A DNA stretch of 64,000 bases from CAIWHR01 sp963734575 (GCA_963734575.1 CAVTHT010000008.1:248001-312000), one strand, 5' to 3'; shown: positions 44,846-56,186, numbered from the stretch's first letter. Made by a program: numbers and translations. The notes: generated by a model from the letters alone, not told the origin.

Positions 44846-45839
44846 TGGAGAGGAGCTTCGCCGTGATGTCGACGATCGGGATGACGCGCTCGTAGGCCAT
44901 CCGTGTCGGACCGATCACGCCGAGTGTGCCGATCACGCGTCCATCGCGCTCGTAGGGCGCCGTGACCACGCTGCACTCGTCGAGCGGGACGAGGCCCGAC
45001 TCGCCGCCGATGTAGATGTGCACGCCCGATGCCTTCTGCGACGCATCGAGCAGGTGGATGAGCGAGGTCTTCTGCTCGAACAGGTCGAACAGGCGCCGCA
45101 GGCGGTCCATGTTGGAGGCGAGATCTTCCGCGTTGAGAAGGTTGCGCTCCCCGGTGACGACCAGCGCCTCGTCCTCGCGCAGCGCCGCGCCGCCGACCTC
45201 GACCGCCGCGGTCATGAGCCCGACGATGTCCTCGCGCAGCGAGCGCAGCTCCTCCTGCAGCAGCGAGCGCACGGCCTCGAACGGATGCCCCGCGTAATGC
45301 TGGTTGAAGAAGTTCGTCGCCTCCTGCAGCTGCGTCTGCGAGTACGAGCGGTCCATGCTGAGGATGCGGTTCTGCACGTCGCCATCGGGCGTGACGATGA
45401 TGAGCAGCACGCGGCGCTCGGACAGCCGCAGGAATTCCAGGTGCCGGAACGCCGCTTCGCGCTTGGGTGTCATCACCACGCCGGCGAACTGCGTGAGTTG
45501 CGACAGGAGCTGCCCCGCGGTGTTCACGAGCTGCTGCGGCTGCTCGGCGGTGAACTCCTCTTCCAGGCGGTGGATCTCGAGCTCGTGCAGCGGCCGCACG
45601 ATGAGCAGGCTGTCCACGAAGAACCGGTAGCCCTTCGGGGTGGGCACGCGCCCGGCGGAGGTATGCGGGCTCGTGATGTAGCCCATCTCCTCGAGGTCAG
45701 CCATCACGTTGCGCACGGTGGCCGGCGACAGATCGAGCCCCGACTGACGCGACAGCACGCGGGAGCCGACGGGCTGGCCGTCCTCGACGTAGTGCTCGAT
45801 CAGCGTCTTCAGGAGGTGTTGCGCCCGTGCATCCAGCAT
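44817..45839 (-). CDS. hrcA: Heat-inducible transcription repressor HrcA
   Basis: 340 residues. The N-terminal winged helix includes LDARAQHLLKTLIEHYVEDG, PVGSRVLSRQSGLDLSPATV and MADLEEMGYITSPHTSAGRV. The central domain has RFFVDSLL and GVVMTPKRE, and the C-terminus has VIGTLGVIGPTRMAYERVIP, all HrcA signatures. It represses heat-shock genes through CIRCE inverted repeats. I did not find a CIRCE element in the window, including before grpE and dnaK, so its targets (for example groESL) are probably elsewhere and the local chaperones depend on sigma-32. Confidence 0.96.
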   Translation of the reverse strand: MLDARAQHLLKTLIEHYVEDGQPVGSRVLSRQSGLDLSPATVRNVMADLEEMGYITSPHTSAGRVPTPKGYRFFVDSLLIVRPLHELEIHRLEEEFTAEQPQQLVNTAGQLLSQLTQFAGVVMTPKREAAFRHLEFLRLSERRVLLIIVTPDGDVQNRILSMDRSYSQTQLQEATNFFNQHYAGHPFEAVRSLLQEELRSLREDIVGLMTAAVEVGGAALREDEALVVTGERNLLNAEDLASNMDRLRRLFDLFEQKTSLIHLLDASQKASGVHIYIGGESGLVPLDECSVVTAPYERDGRVIGTLGVIGPTRMAYERVIPIVDITAKLLSNALTHQRNG

Positions 45840-45971
45840 GCCTACATTCTATGCGACAGCGCATCGGCTGCGCGGCGGCGTGCAGGCGCTCGCTCGCCGG
45901 GCGCCGCGTTGCCGCAGCCTCCGCCAATGGAGGTGTTGGGCACCGCACCCCCGTGTGGTCTAATCCCGCGC

Positions 45972-46906
45972 ATGCCCGATGCCAATGATGCGCAGGCGCT
46001 GCGCCGCGTCGCCCTGATCGGCCGGTATGCGACCCCGGCGGCCGCAGAACCGCTGACACGGCTCGCGCGCTTCCTCAAGGCTCGCGGGCACGAGGTCGTG
46101 CTCGAAGCCGAGACCGCGCAGTTCACGCCCCTCGCGGGCTATCCCACGGCCCCGGCCGAGAGCCTGGGCGCACAGGCCGATGTCGCGATCGTCATCGGCG
46201 GCGACGGCACGCTCCTCTCCATGGCGCGCCAGCTCGCGCCGCACGACGTGCCGCTCGTCGGCGTCAATCTGGGACGACTGGGCTTCCTCACCGACATCCC
46301 GCTCGCGAGCATGGAGGACTCCGTGGTCGCGATCCTCGCCGGACGCTATCTCGAGGAGCGCCGCACGCTGCTCGAAGCCGAGGTGATCCACCAGGAACGG
46401 CGAGACGCACCGCACGCTCGCCGTCAACGAGGTCGTCGTGAGCCGCGGCAGCATGGGGGGCATGATCGATCTCGCGGTCGAGATCGACGCGCGCTTCGTC
46501 TATGCCATGCGCGCGGACGGTCTCATCGTCGCGACGCCGACGGGCTCGACGGCCTACGCGCTGTCGGCGCAGCGGTCCGATCGTGCACCCCGAGGTGCCT
46601 GCGGTGCTGCTCGTGCCGGTGGCGCCGCACGCGCTCACCAACCGGCCGATCGCGATCAGCGAGATCATCGGCGGTCAGCCGTGACGCTGCTGCGCGGCAA
46701 GGACGCCTCCGCGCATTGCGACGGCCAGGCGCATTTCCCGCTGCAGGAGGGCGACCGCGTGCACGTGCGGCGCGCCGCGCATCCCGCACGGCTGCTGCAC
46801 CCGGAAGGGCTACGACTACTTCGCGATGCTGCGCGAGAAGCTGCACTGGAGCGAAACACCCGAAGAAGTGGGACCGCCCGGCGGCAAGGCCGACCGGCGC
46901 ACGTAG
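45972..46906 (+). pseudogene. nadK: NAD kinase (four frameshifts)
   Basis: Phosphorylates NAD to NADP. Motifs appear in order across three frames: VALIGRYATPAAAEPLTRLA, the GGDG motif VIGGDGTLLSMARQLAPHDV, GVNLGRLGFLTDIP, AVNEVVVSRGSMGGMIDLAV, ATPTGSTAYALSA, PIVHPEVPAVLLVPVAPHAL, then GKDASAHCDGQ and a C-terminal YDYFAMLREKLHWSETPEE. Breaks are near 46400, 46576, 46670 and 46808. The last looks like an extra G (GGGCTAC for GGCTAC). NAD kinase is normally essential, so these are probably sequence errors. Divergent from hrcA, as in many betaproteobacteria. Confidence 0.85.
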
Positions 46907-47010
46907 CGTCCAACACCCGCCGGAGCGCCCATCCCGAGCACCGCTCGCGCCACCGTCTTCGCGGCCCGCTGCATCGCTTCGTCGCCGCCCGCGCCCTCTG
47001 AACCGCTGCA

Positions 47011-48722
47011 ATGCTGCGCCTGCTCTCCATCCGCAATTTCGTCGTCGTCGACGCGCTCGAGCTCGAGTTCGAGCCGGGATTCTCGGTGCTCACCGGCGAG
47101 ACGGGTGCCGGCAAGTCCATCCTGCTCGATGCGCTTTCGCTGCTCCTCGGCGACCGCTTCGAGCTGCGCCAGCTGAAGACCGGCGCCGACCGCGCCGAGC
47201 TCGCGGCGGAGTTCGAGCTCGCGGCGCGAGCCCCGCACGCGCGTGGCTCGAGGAGCAAGGCCTCGCCGACGACGGCGAACGTGCTCGTGCGACGCACGCT
47301 CGACGCGCAGGGCCGCAGCCGCGCGTGGGTCAACGGCAGCCCGGCCACGCTCGCGCAGCTCGACGACGCTCGGCGCGATGCTCGTCGATCTGCATGGTCA
47401 GCACGCGCACCAGTCGCTGCTGGCCGCCGACACGCAGCGCGCGCTGGTCGATGGCTTCGGCGGATTCACGACGCCCTCGCGCGCGAAGTCGCGCGCGGCG
47501 TGGCGACACGTGGCGCGCAGCCGTCGAGCGTCGCGACGCCGCGCACGAGGCCGCAGCCGCTTCGACGGCCACCGAGCGCGAGCTGCTCGAGCGAGCGCGC
47601 GCGCGACTCTCGCCGCTCGGCGATGAGCCGGACGAATGGGCCACGTGAGCCAGCCGCAGTCGCGCCTCGCGCACGCGGCGACGCTTGCTCGAGGCGAGCG
47701 CTGCTGCCGAGGACGCGCTCACCGAGGGCGACGACGCACTCACTCGGTCGCCTCGCGGCGGTCGTCGCGCGGCTTAACGCGGGAGTGACGCACGATCCCG
47801 CCCTGGGCGAAGGATCGCGCTTCCTCGAGCCGCGCGATCATCCAGCTCGAGGAGGCCGCGCGCGCGCTTGCGCAGCTACCGCGCAACGCCTCGACGTCGA
47901 CCCGCGCGAGCTCGCGCGGGTCGAGGAGCGGCTGTCGCGATCCACGACGCCGCGCGCAAGTACCGGGTGCGGCCCGAGGCGCTGCCGGAGCTCCTCGCCA
48001 GACACCGCAGGCGCGGCTGGCGGCCCTCGAGGCCGCGAGCGACTCTCGCGGCACTCGAGCGCGCGGCCGGCCGACGCCGAGGCCGCCTATCGGGCCGCGG
48101 CGGACGAGCTGTCCGCGAAGCCGCCGAAGCGCGGCCACCGAGCTGCGACATCGCGTCACCGCGGCCATGCAGGAGCTCGCCATGGCCGGGCGGGCGCCTC
48201 GAGATCGGGCTTCGCCGCTCGAGCACGCCGCAGAGCCACGGCACTCGAGGCGGTGGAGTTCCGGTCGCGAGCCATCCCAAGCAGGCGTTCGGTCCGCTCG
48301 CACGCGTCGCTTCCGGAGGCGAGCTCTCGCGCATCGCGCTGGCCATCCAGGTCGCGACGAGCGAGGTCGGCGACGTGCCGACGCTGATTTTCGACGAGGT
48401 CGATGTCGGCATCGGCGGCACGGTCGCGGCCACGGTCGGTCGCCTGCTGCAAAGCCTCGGCGACGCGGCGCCAGGTGCTGTGCGTGACGCACCTGCCCGC
48501 AGGTGGCGGCCTTCGCCGACGCCCACTTCCGGGTCGTGAAGCATGGCGACGATGCCCGCGTGCGCACGGACGTCGCGCGCCTGGCAGCACCGAACGCGTC
48601 GAGGAGCTCGCGCGCATGCTGGCGGGAAGCGCGATCACCGCGAAGACCCGCGCGCACGCCAGGGAGCTTCTCGGCGCAGCATCGGCGGGCGTCGGGCGGA
48701 CGGCGCCGCGTCGAATCGCTAG
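47011..48722 (+). pseudogene. recN: DNA repair protein RecN (many frameshifts)
   Basis: An SMC-like ATPase of double-strand break repair. Recognisable pieces: MLRLLSIRNFVVVDALELEF, Walker A TGETGAGKSILLDALSLLLG, AWVNGSPATLAQL, MLVDLHGQHAHQSLLAADTQ, the signature RVASGGELSRIALAIQ, Walker B TLIFDEVDVGIGGTVAATVG, LCVTHLP and a terminal ELARMLAGSAITAKTRAHAR. At least eight frame changes are needed, most in the coiled-coil middle. The end at 48722 is the stop in the most fitting frame and is tentative. nadK-recN order is conserved in betaproteobacteria. Motif integrity argues for indel errors rather than decay. Confidence 0.8.
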
Positions 48723-48772
48723 ATGCCGGCTCCTAAAGGAAGCGGCCGGTCGGCCGATCTTCGCTTTGGTGA

Positions 48773-49771
48773 TTATCCGTATTTGTGGCGGCTGCCCGCC
48801 GCGTCTCGTAGCTTCACCTGGCTGGACGGAGGCCGCCGGCAGCGTGCCCTTGATGCGGGACTTGGCGTTCTTCGGCATGGACCGCGTGGCGACCTTCGCG
48901 CGTACGAGGCGCGGCTCCTTGGGCTCGTCTGCGCCGGCCGAATCGCCGGTCTCGAGCCAGTGCTTCACCCGCTGGGCGTCGCCCGACCCGCGTGTACTTG
49001 CCGAGCGAGTCGAGCAGCACGATGACGAACGGCCGGCTGGAGATCGTCGCGAGCATCACGAGGCACTTGCCGGCTTCGCGGATGTAGCCGGTCTTCGAGA
49101 CCTGGATGTCCCACTTCGGGCTCTTCACCAGCATGTTGGTGTTGTTGAACCCGAGGACCTGGCCCGTCGCCTGGATCTCGACCATCGCGCTGCCGGTCGT
49201 GCTGAACTCGCGGATCATCGGGTACTCCGCGGCCGCCTGCACCATCTTGGCGAGGTCGTTCGCCGTCGAGACGTTCTGCGCGGTGAGGCCGGTCGGGATC
49301 CGCGAAATGGGTGTGGGTGAGGCCAAGCTCCTCCGCCTTCTTGTTCATGGCGGCCACGAAGGCGGGCATCCCGCCCGGGTGGTGCCGCGCCAGGCTGGAC
49401 GCCGCGCGGTTCTCGGAGGCCATCAGTGCGAGGCGGAGCATCTCCTGCCGCGAGAGGGTCGCTCCCAGCCGCAGGCGCGAGCTGCTGCCCTTCAGGAAGT
49501 CGAAGTCGTCCATGCTGACCTCGAGCGGCTCGTCCATCGGCAGGTTGGCGTCGAGCGTCACCATGGCCGTCATGAGCTTGGTCAGCGAGGCGATCGGAGT
49601 CACTTCGTCGGCCGCCTTGGCATAGACCGCCTCGCCGGCCTCGGCGTCCAGAATCAGGGCGTTGGCGGACGACAACTTGAGCTTGCGGACGTCCGGCACG
49701 GCAAGCGGCTGGGCGAAAGCGGTGGAGGCCGCAAATACGGCCGCGAAAACAATTAGAAGGCGTCGGTTCAT
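48773..49771 (-). pseudogene. pbpG: D-alanyl-D-alanine endopeptidase (PBP7-like; frameshifted)
   Basis: A periplasmic penicillin-binding protein that cleaves peptidoglycan cross-links. It starts at 49771 with a signal peptide (MNRRLLIVFAAVFAASTAFA), then VYAKAADEVTPIASLTKLMT with the catalytic Ser-x-x-Lys, the Ser-x-Asn motif in ALMASENRAASSLARHHPGG, and the Lys-Thr-Gly motif QVSKTGYIREAGKCLVMLAT. The frame shifts near 49310 and again near 48970, where KHWLETGDSAG follows. The tail is basic and the stop at 48773 is tentative, requiring one more shift. A candidate promoter lies at 49799-49828. Confidence 0.82.
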
Positions 49772-49798
49772 GAGGTGCAGACTCAGGTGCTTGCCGCG

Positions 49799-49828
49799 GT
49801 TATAGCACACGGTTTTGCCCGCCGCCAA
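49799..49828 (-). promoter_or_regulatory. Candidate promoter of pbpG overlapping an inverted repeat
   Basis: Minus strand: -35 TTGGCG, 18-base spacer, -10 TATAAC preceded by TGC. The -35 lies inside an inverted repeat (49821-49841, GCCGCCAA / TTGGCGGC), which could be an operator or the end of the upstream exporter transcript. Confidence 0.5.
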
Positions 49829-49917
49829 GCCCTTTGGCGGCAAATATTCCCTGCGGGATGCGTTTTTCCGGCTCTCGTGGCCGCCGCGACACACTGTCGC
49901 GTCCAGCACCGGGGCGG

Positions 49918-51804
49918 TCAGGGCGCGTCGGCGATCCCCGCCAACGTCTTATCGACAGAGTCGGCCGGTACCGCAGGCGCCTCCGCCGGAAAGACATCGA
50001 CGGCGGGCGGCCGGCGCTGCTCGTCCTGCTGCAGCCGCCACATCCGGGCGTACATCCCGCCGTGGGCGAGCAGGCTCGCGTGGGTGCCGCGCTCGACGAT
50101 CCGCCCCCGGTCGAGAACGAGGATTTCGTCGGCATCGACGATGGTCGACAGGCGATGCGCAATCGTGAGTGTGGTGCGGTCGCGGGCGATGCGCGCCAGC
50201 TCGGCCTGGATCGCCTTCTCCGACTTCGAGTCGAGCGCGCTCGTCGCCTCGTCGAAGATCAGGATGCGCGGATCCTTGAGGATCGCGCGCGCGATCGCCA
50301 CGCGCTGCTTCTCGCCGCCGGAGAGCTTGAGCCCGCGCTCGCCGACCGGTGTGGCGTAACCCTCGGGCAGGCCCGCGACGAAGTCGTGGATCTGCGCCAT
50401 GCGGGCGGCCGCGACGATCTCCTCCTTGCGTGCGCCGGGACGGCCGTACGCAATGTTGTACTCGATGCTGTCGTTGAAGAGCACCGTGTCCTGCGGGACG
50501 ATGCCGATCGCGGCGCGCACGCTCGCCTGCTGCACGCCGCGCACGTCCTGGCCGTCGATGACGATGCGTCCGCCGCTCACGTCGTAGAAGCGGAACAGGA
50601 GCCGCGCGAGCGTCGACTTGCCGGAACCCGACGGGCCGACGACGGCGACGGTGCGTGCCCGCCGGAATCGTGAAGCTCACGTCGAACAGGATCTGCCGGT
50701 TCGCCTCGTAGGAAAAATCGACGTGCTCGAAGCGCACCTCGCCGGCGCTGCACGACGAGCGGCGGCGCGCCGGGCGGATCGGCGACCTCGGTGTGCTCCG
50801 CCGCGAGCGCGAACAGGCGCTCCATGTCGGCGAGCGCCTGCTTGATCTCCCGATAGATCACGCCCGAGGAAGTTGAGCGGGATGTAGAGCTGGATCATGA
50901 AGGCGTTGACCAGCACGAGATCGCCGATGGTCATGCGGCCTTCCACGACACCGGCGGTCGCGCGCCACATGATCAGCGTCACGGCGATGGCGATGATCGC
51001 GCTCTGGGTGATGTTGAGCGCCGACAGCGAGGTCTGGCTCTTCACCGCCGCGCGCTCCCAGGTCTGCAGGCTCTCGTCGTAGCGGCGCGCCTCGAACTCC
51101 TCGTTGCCGAAATACTTGACCGTCTCGTAGTTGAGCAGGCTGTCGATCGCGCGGGTGTTGGCGCGCGAGTCGAGCTCGTTCATCTGCCGCCGGAAGTTCG
51201 TGCGCCATTCGGTGATGCCGATGGTGCATACGATGTAGAGCAGCAGCGCGACCACGGTGATCGCGATGAACGTCCAGTCGTAGCGCGCGACGAGGATCGC
51301 CGAGACGAGGCCGATCTCGATCAGCGTCGGCAGGATCGAGAAGAGCGTGAAGCTGATCAGGGTCGAGATGCCGCGCGTGCCGCGCTCGACGTCGCGGGTG
51401 AGGCCGCCGGTCTGGCGCGCGAGATGGAAGCGCAGGCTCAGCGCGTGCAGGTGCCGGAACACCTGCAGCGCGATGTTGCGCACCGCGCGCTGCGTGACCT
51501 TGGCGAACAGGAATTCGCGCAGCTCGGTGAAGGTCGTGGTCGACAGGCGCAGCAGGCCGTAGGCGACGAGCAGCGCGAGCGGCACGGCGAGCACCGCGGT
51601 GTTGCGGTCGAGCGAGTCGACGATCTGCTTCAGCAGCACCGGCACGCCGACGTTCGCGACCTTCGCCGCAACCAGGGCCGCCATCGCGGCGATCACCCGG
51701 CCCTTGTACGCCCACAGATACGGCAGCAGCTTGCGCACCACGCGCCAGTCGCTGCGCCGGTCGGGACCGGGCAGCGGAAGGGAGGAGCTGGAGTGGCGAC
51801 GCAT
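49918..51804 (-). pseudogene. Atm1-type ABC exporter, fused membrane and ATPase domains (three frameshifts)
   Basis: A half-transporter of the Atm1/HMT1 group that exports glutathione conjugates or metal-thiol species. The membrane domain starts MRRHSSSSLPLPGPDRRSDW, then has VVRKLLPYLWAYKGRVIAAM, six helices, and the group-typical FLFAKVTQRAVRNIALQVFR and DSLLNYETVKYFGNEEFEAR. The ATPase has Walker A GPSGSGKST (in a shifted frame), VPQDTVLFNDSIEYNIAYGR, signature LSGGEKQRVAIARAILKDPR and Walker B ILIFDEATSALD. Breaks are near 50864, 50750 and 50660. The last 220 codons are clean and end at 49918. It is followed on the same strand by pbpG. Confidence 0.83.
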
Positions 51805-51879
51805 GAGGGACCGGGGACGAAGGCGCAATCTAGCAACGGGGTTGGCGATCGCCCGTTCAAGTGCCGCCGCCAGGCGGAA

Positions 51880-53095
51880 TCACGGGTTGCCCGCAGCGTC
51901 CCGGCGTCGACGGCGGCCGCGAAACCACTCGTTGCCGCCGTAGCCGAGGATGCCCATGGCGAGGCGGACGATCCCGTAGGCGATCCAGTTCAGCGCCTTC
52001 AGCGTGCGCGGGCCGTGCTGCCCAGCGCTGCGGCCCGACCGCGCGCGCTCCGTTCTCGATCATCTGCATCGAGCTCGACGCGCAGCTGCTCCGCGAAATA
52101 CGGATCGCGCACGAACACGTTGGCCTCGCGCGCCATCAGCAGGCTGTACGGATCGATGTTCGACGAGCCGACGGTCGCACCACGGCCGTCGATGACGGCC
52201 ACCTTCGCGTGCAGGAACGAGCGGTGGTATTCCTGGATCGCGATGCCCGCCTGCAGCAGCTGGCCGTAGAGCGCGCGCGTCGCGTAGTGCAGCAGGCGGA
52301 TCTCGACGCGCGCCTGCAGCAGCAGCGTGACCTTGACGCCGCGCTGCGGCGGCGGCGATCAGCGCGCGCCGGAACGTGACGCCGGGAAAGAAATACGAGT
52401 TGGCGATCAGGATCTCGCGCTTCGCGATGCGGATCGCCGGCGAGATAGCGACTGCTCGATGTCGCGGCGATGGCGCAGGTTGTCGCGGATCACGAACTTC
52501 GCGGTCTGCGCGCCCACGCGCTCGCCGCGCCGCGGCGGCGGAAACAGCGGCACCGGCGGTGCTGCCGGACTGCACCAGCTCGTTGATCGCCCACACGCGC
52601 TGCATCGTGCGCACGACGTGCGGCAGCAGCGGACCCTCGACGCGCACGGCGAAATCGACGCGCGGCGGCTTGTGTCCCGGGGTGTGCATGTCGTCGATGA
52701 CGTTGATGCCGCCGACGAACGCGACCTTCCCGTCGACGTGGCACAGCTTGCGGTGCAGCCGGCGCAGCCGATGCGAGCGGAACTGCCACGGCGCGGATCT
52801 CGGGACGGTACTTGAGGAGCTGCACGCCGCCGTCGACGAGATCGCGCTCGAGCGGCGCGTGAGGTAGTGCCGCGCGCCCCACCCGTCGACCATCACGCGG
52901 ACCAGCGACGCCGCGCTGCACGGCGCGCATCAGTGCGCTCGGTCACGCGACGGCCCTCCTCGTCGTCGGCGTAGATGTACGTCTCGAGCCAGACCTCGCG
53001 CTCGGCGCGCGTCGATCGCCGCGAGCAGCGCCGGGAAGTATTCGGTCCCGCTGCGCAGCAGCGCGATCCGGTTGCCCGGGCAGGTACCGATTCAT
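51880..53095 (-). pseudogene. clsB: Cardiolipin synthase ClsB-like phospholipase D (many frameshifts)
   Basis: Joins two phosphatidylglycerols, or phosphatidylglycerol with another lipid, to make cardiolipin. Pieces in order: IALLRSGTEYFPALLAAIDA, VWLETYIYADDEEGRR, first HKD motif HRKLCHVDGKVAFVGGINVI, ANSYFFPGVTFRRALIAAA, second HKD motif with VAVIDGRGATVGSSNIDPYS, FVRDPYFAEQLRVELD, and a terminal membrane helix (LNWIAYGIVRLAMGILGYGG) ending at 51880. The ATG overlaps the stop of the EEP-family gene (ATGA), the same order as ybhP-clsB in E. coli. At least six frame changes; likely sequencing indels. Confidence 0.78.
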
Positions 53096-53842
53096 CCGGT
53101 CTCGAAGGTCGCGGCGAGCGCCGCGTGATCGGACATGCGCGCCGATGGAAAGGCGTAGTGCACGCGGGCGTCGACGATGCGCAGGCCGCGCGCGTAGATG
53201 CGATCGAGCCGGAACACCGGCAGCACCGACGGGAAGGTGCGCGCCGGGCGGCCGCGGAACTCCTGGAACACTTCGCCCACGCCGATCTCGTCGATCAGCA
53301 TGCGATTCGCCTTGTGCCGCCAGTCGTTGAAATCGCCGGCGATGATGAGCGGCTCGTCCTTGGGCACCGTCGCCGCGGATGCGCTCGCACAGCGCGCGGA
53401 TCTGCCATTGCCGGCCGCGCTCGAACAGGCCGAGGTGCACGTTGAGGCAATGCAGCTTCGGCAGCGCCCGGGCCGAGGCCGATCTCGCAATGGAGCATGC
53501 CGCGGCTCTCGAACGCATGCGCGGAGATGTCCAGGTTCTCGTGACTGTCGATCGGGAACCGCGACAGGACCGCGTTGCCGTGATGGCCGTGCTGGTACAC
53601 GCAGTTCTTGCCGTAGCACGACCTCCTGCCATCGCTCGCCGGCGATGAACTCGTGCTGCGGCTTGGCCGGCCAGTCGTGGTAGCGGTCCGGCGTGCCGCT
53701 CGTGGACGCCGACCACCTCCTGCAGGAACAGGATGTCGGCGGAGAGCCCGTGCAGGCGGTCGCGCAGCTCGTGGATCACCATGCGCCGCGCGAGGTGCGA
53801 GAAGCCCTTGTGGATGTTGTAGGTCGCGATCGTGAAGCGCAT
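53092..53842 (-). pseudogene. ybhP: Endonuclease/exonuclease/phosphatase family protein, YbhP-like (frameshifted)
   Basis: Seen across frames: MRFTIATYNIHKGFSHLARR, DILFLQEVVGVHER, NAVLSRFPIDSHENLDISAH, LNVHLGLFERGRQWQIRALC, LIIAGDFNDWRHKANRMLID, RLDRIYARGLRIVDARVHYA and a final MSDHAALAATFETG. These are the metal-binding Asn, Glu, Asp/Asn and Asp/His positions of the EEP fold. Substrate is unknown. Partnership with ClsB suggests phospholipid head-group or phosphodiester chemistry. Breaks occur near 53690, 53615, 53465 and 53370. The last about 110 codons are clean. Its stop overlaps the clsB start. Confidence 0.75.
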
Positions 53843-53977
53843 TGAGTGTTTCTGTAGGCAACGGCGACTGGCGGAGGACCCGCCGGTGCGGTCGGGCCGC
53901 AGGAACGGCAGAACCGGAGCCCGGCGGGCCGTTGCCGGCCGCGAGAATCGTTCACGCATGGTGCACGGCTGTGCAGG

Positions 53978-55274
53978 TCAGGGGTACAGCCCGCGCAGCT
54001 GGCGCGCCTCGAGCACCCGCTTGCAGGCGACGATGTACGTCGCCGTGCGCAGCGAGACGTTCTCGCGGCGGGAAGTGTCCCAGATGGCCTGGAATGCTTC
54101 CTCCATGATGCGGTCCAGCCGGCGGTTGATCTCGTCCTCTGACCAGAAAAAACTGGAAAAGTCCTGCACCCATTCGAAGTAGCTGACCGTGACGCCGCCG
54201 GCATTGGCCAGCACGTCGGGCACGACCAGCACGCCGCGCTCGTTGAGGATGTCGTCGGCCTCGGGGGTGGTCGGGCCGTTCGCGCCCTTCGAGCAGGATG
54301 CGCGTGCTGATGCGCCCGGCGTTCGCCCCGGTGATCTGGCCTTCGAGCGCGGCCGGGATGAGGACGTCGGAGGGAATGTCCCAGAAGGCGTCGTCGGCGA
54401 TGACCTCGCCTTCGCTGAATTCGGTGATCGGGCGACCCGCGGCCGCCAGCGCGCACAGATTCTCGATGTCGAGACCGTGCGGGTTGTGGACCGTGCCGCT
54501 CACGTCCTGCACCGTGGTGACGCGCGCACCGACTTCGTGGAAGGCGCGCGCCGTCGCGTTGCCGACGTTGCCGAACCCCTGCACGCACACGCGCGCACCT
54601 TTGAGCGTCAGGCCGATCTTCTGCGCCGCGCCGCGGCCGACGACGAACACGCCGCGCCCGGTGGCGTCGTGGCGACCCAGGCTGCCGCCGAGCGAGATGG
54701 GCTTGCCCGTGACCACCCCGGTCGCGGTGCGCCCGAGGTTCATGGAGTAGGTGTCCATCATCCACGCCATGATGCGCTCGTTGGTGTTCACGTCCGGCGC
54801 GGGAATGTCCTTGTCGGGGCCGATGATGAAGCCGATCTCGCTCGTGTAGCGGCGCGTCACGCGCTCGAGCTCGCCCAGCGAGAGCTGCCGCGGATCGCAG
54901 CGCACGCCGCCTTTCGCACCGCCGAACGGCACGCCGATCGCGGCGTTCTTGACCGTCATCCACGCCGACAGCGCCATCACCTCCGACAGCGTGACGTCCT
55001 GGTGGAAGCGCACCCCGCCCTTGCCGGGCCCGCGCGACGTGTTGTGCTGCACCCGGTAGCCTTCGAAATGGCGCACGGACCCGTCATCCATCTTGATCGG
55101 CACGTCCACGATCAGGATGCGCTTCGGACGCTTGAGGGATTCCACCCAGTACGCGAGCTCGCCGAGATACGGCGTCACGCGCTCGACCTGCTGCAGGAAG
55201 ATGCCCCACGGTCCGATCTGTCCGCCGCCAAGGTACGACGGCACCTGATGCAGCATCTCGTGCGGAATCATCAT
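53978..55274 (-). CDS. gdhA: Glu/Leu/Phe/Val-type glutamate dehydrogenase (one frameshift)
   Basis: Interconverts glutamate and 2-oxoglutarate plus ammonia. About 430 residues. Seen: QHNTSRGPGKGGVRFHQDVT, MTVKNAAIGVPFGGAKGGVR with the catalytic Lys region, IGPDKDIPAPDVNTNERIMA, VCVQGFGNVGNATARAFHEV (Rossmann loop), and VLVVPDVLANAGGVTVSYFE with WVQDFSSFFWSEDEINRRLD at the end in a second frame. The break is at about 54290. The ATG at 55274 has GGAG upstream. The class resembles NAD-dependent, catabolic enzymes; cofactor choice is inferred only. Confidence 0.92.
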
Positions 55275-55477
55275 CTCGCTCCACGATGGGGGATCGCGCC
55301 CGGGCGGGCGACGCGTGGCGGCTCGGCGCGCACGTCCGTGCAGGGTCCGCGGCGGGCGGCGGACGCAGCCCGGATGGTACGCCAGTCGGCAGGCGAGCGT
55401 CAGCGCAGGCGACGGGCGTCGCGCCGGCACGCCGAGCCGCGCTGCAATGGCGGCAGCGCAGGTCCTGCTGACCGCCG

Positions 55478-56038
55478 TCAGCGCGCGGGGGCCGCCGATT
55501 CGCGCCGGATCTGTTCGGCGAGCGCAGCGTAGCGCTGCGCGATCGCCGGGCCGAAGAGCGGATCGTCGCCGCCCGTGAACGGCGCCGTGATCTCCGCCCA
55601 GTCCTTCGCGGACAGCACCTTGGACGCCGTCGGGAATACCGCCGTGTCCTCCACCTGCATGTGCTCGCGAAAGCATGTGATGTACGAGCGCGCGAGGCGT
55701 TCCACGGTTTCGCGGCTCCGGATCGCGCCGTTGACCACGTCGTCGAGCATCGCGACCAGCGACTCGCCCTCGGCACGCAGCTCCTCGTGCTGCTCCTGCA
55801 GGCGTTGAAGCGTCGTACTCACCGACGGGTCCCGCGCCGCAATGCGCTCGAACGCGAGGTCTTCCACCGGATGATGGAAGAGGTCCGGGTAGTGAGTCAT
55901 GTAGTACATGACGTCGAGCATCAGCGGGTAATCGGGACTGTCGCCCGCATGAAAGGAATCCAGCTGGGCATCCAGGAGATCGAGAAGCCGGGCGAAGTTG
56001 GCATGCTCTTCGTGCCAGCGGGCGAGAGGCTCGTTCAT
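55478..56038 (-). CDS. Hemerythrin HHE-domain protein
   Basis: 186 residues forming a four-helix bundle with di-iron ligand motifs HEEHANFARLLDLLD, YPDLFHHPVEDLAFERI, LQEQHEELRAEGESLVAML and CFREHMQVEDTAVFP. Proteins of this type bind oxygen or NO or act in iron-sulfur repair and stress responses. The start at 56038 reads MNEPLARWHEEHANF. A gap of about 200 bases separates it from gdhA downstream; whether they share a transcript is unclear. Confidence 0.9.
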   Translation of the reverse strand: MNEPLARWHEEHANFARLLDLLDAQLDSFHAGDSPDYPLMLDVMYYMTHYPDLFHHPVEDLAFERIAARDPSVSTTLQRLQEQHEELRAEGESLVAMLDDVVNGAIRSRETVERLARSYITCFREHMQVEDTAVFPTASKVLSAKDWAEITAPFTGGDDPLFGPAIAQRYAALAEQIRRESAAPAR

Positions 56039-56186
56039 CGCATCCTCGGTGGGGTCGTCGCGTCAGCGTCCACCTTGGACTTCCTCGCTCCTCCACCCCT
56101 TGACGCAAGTCAACCGGCCCTTTCGGGGGCGTTCCCCGCGTCGTGCCACCTCTCGCGCAGACAGTGGAGCGATCCCCAAAAGAAAA

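Noticed and set aside
45840..45971. CIRCE element between hrcA and nadK
   Set aside because: No TTAGCACTC/GAGTGCTAA inverted repeat was found there or before grpE and dnaK.
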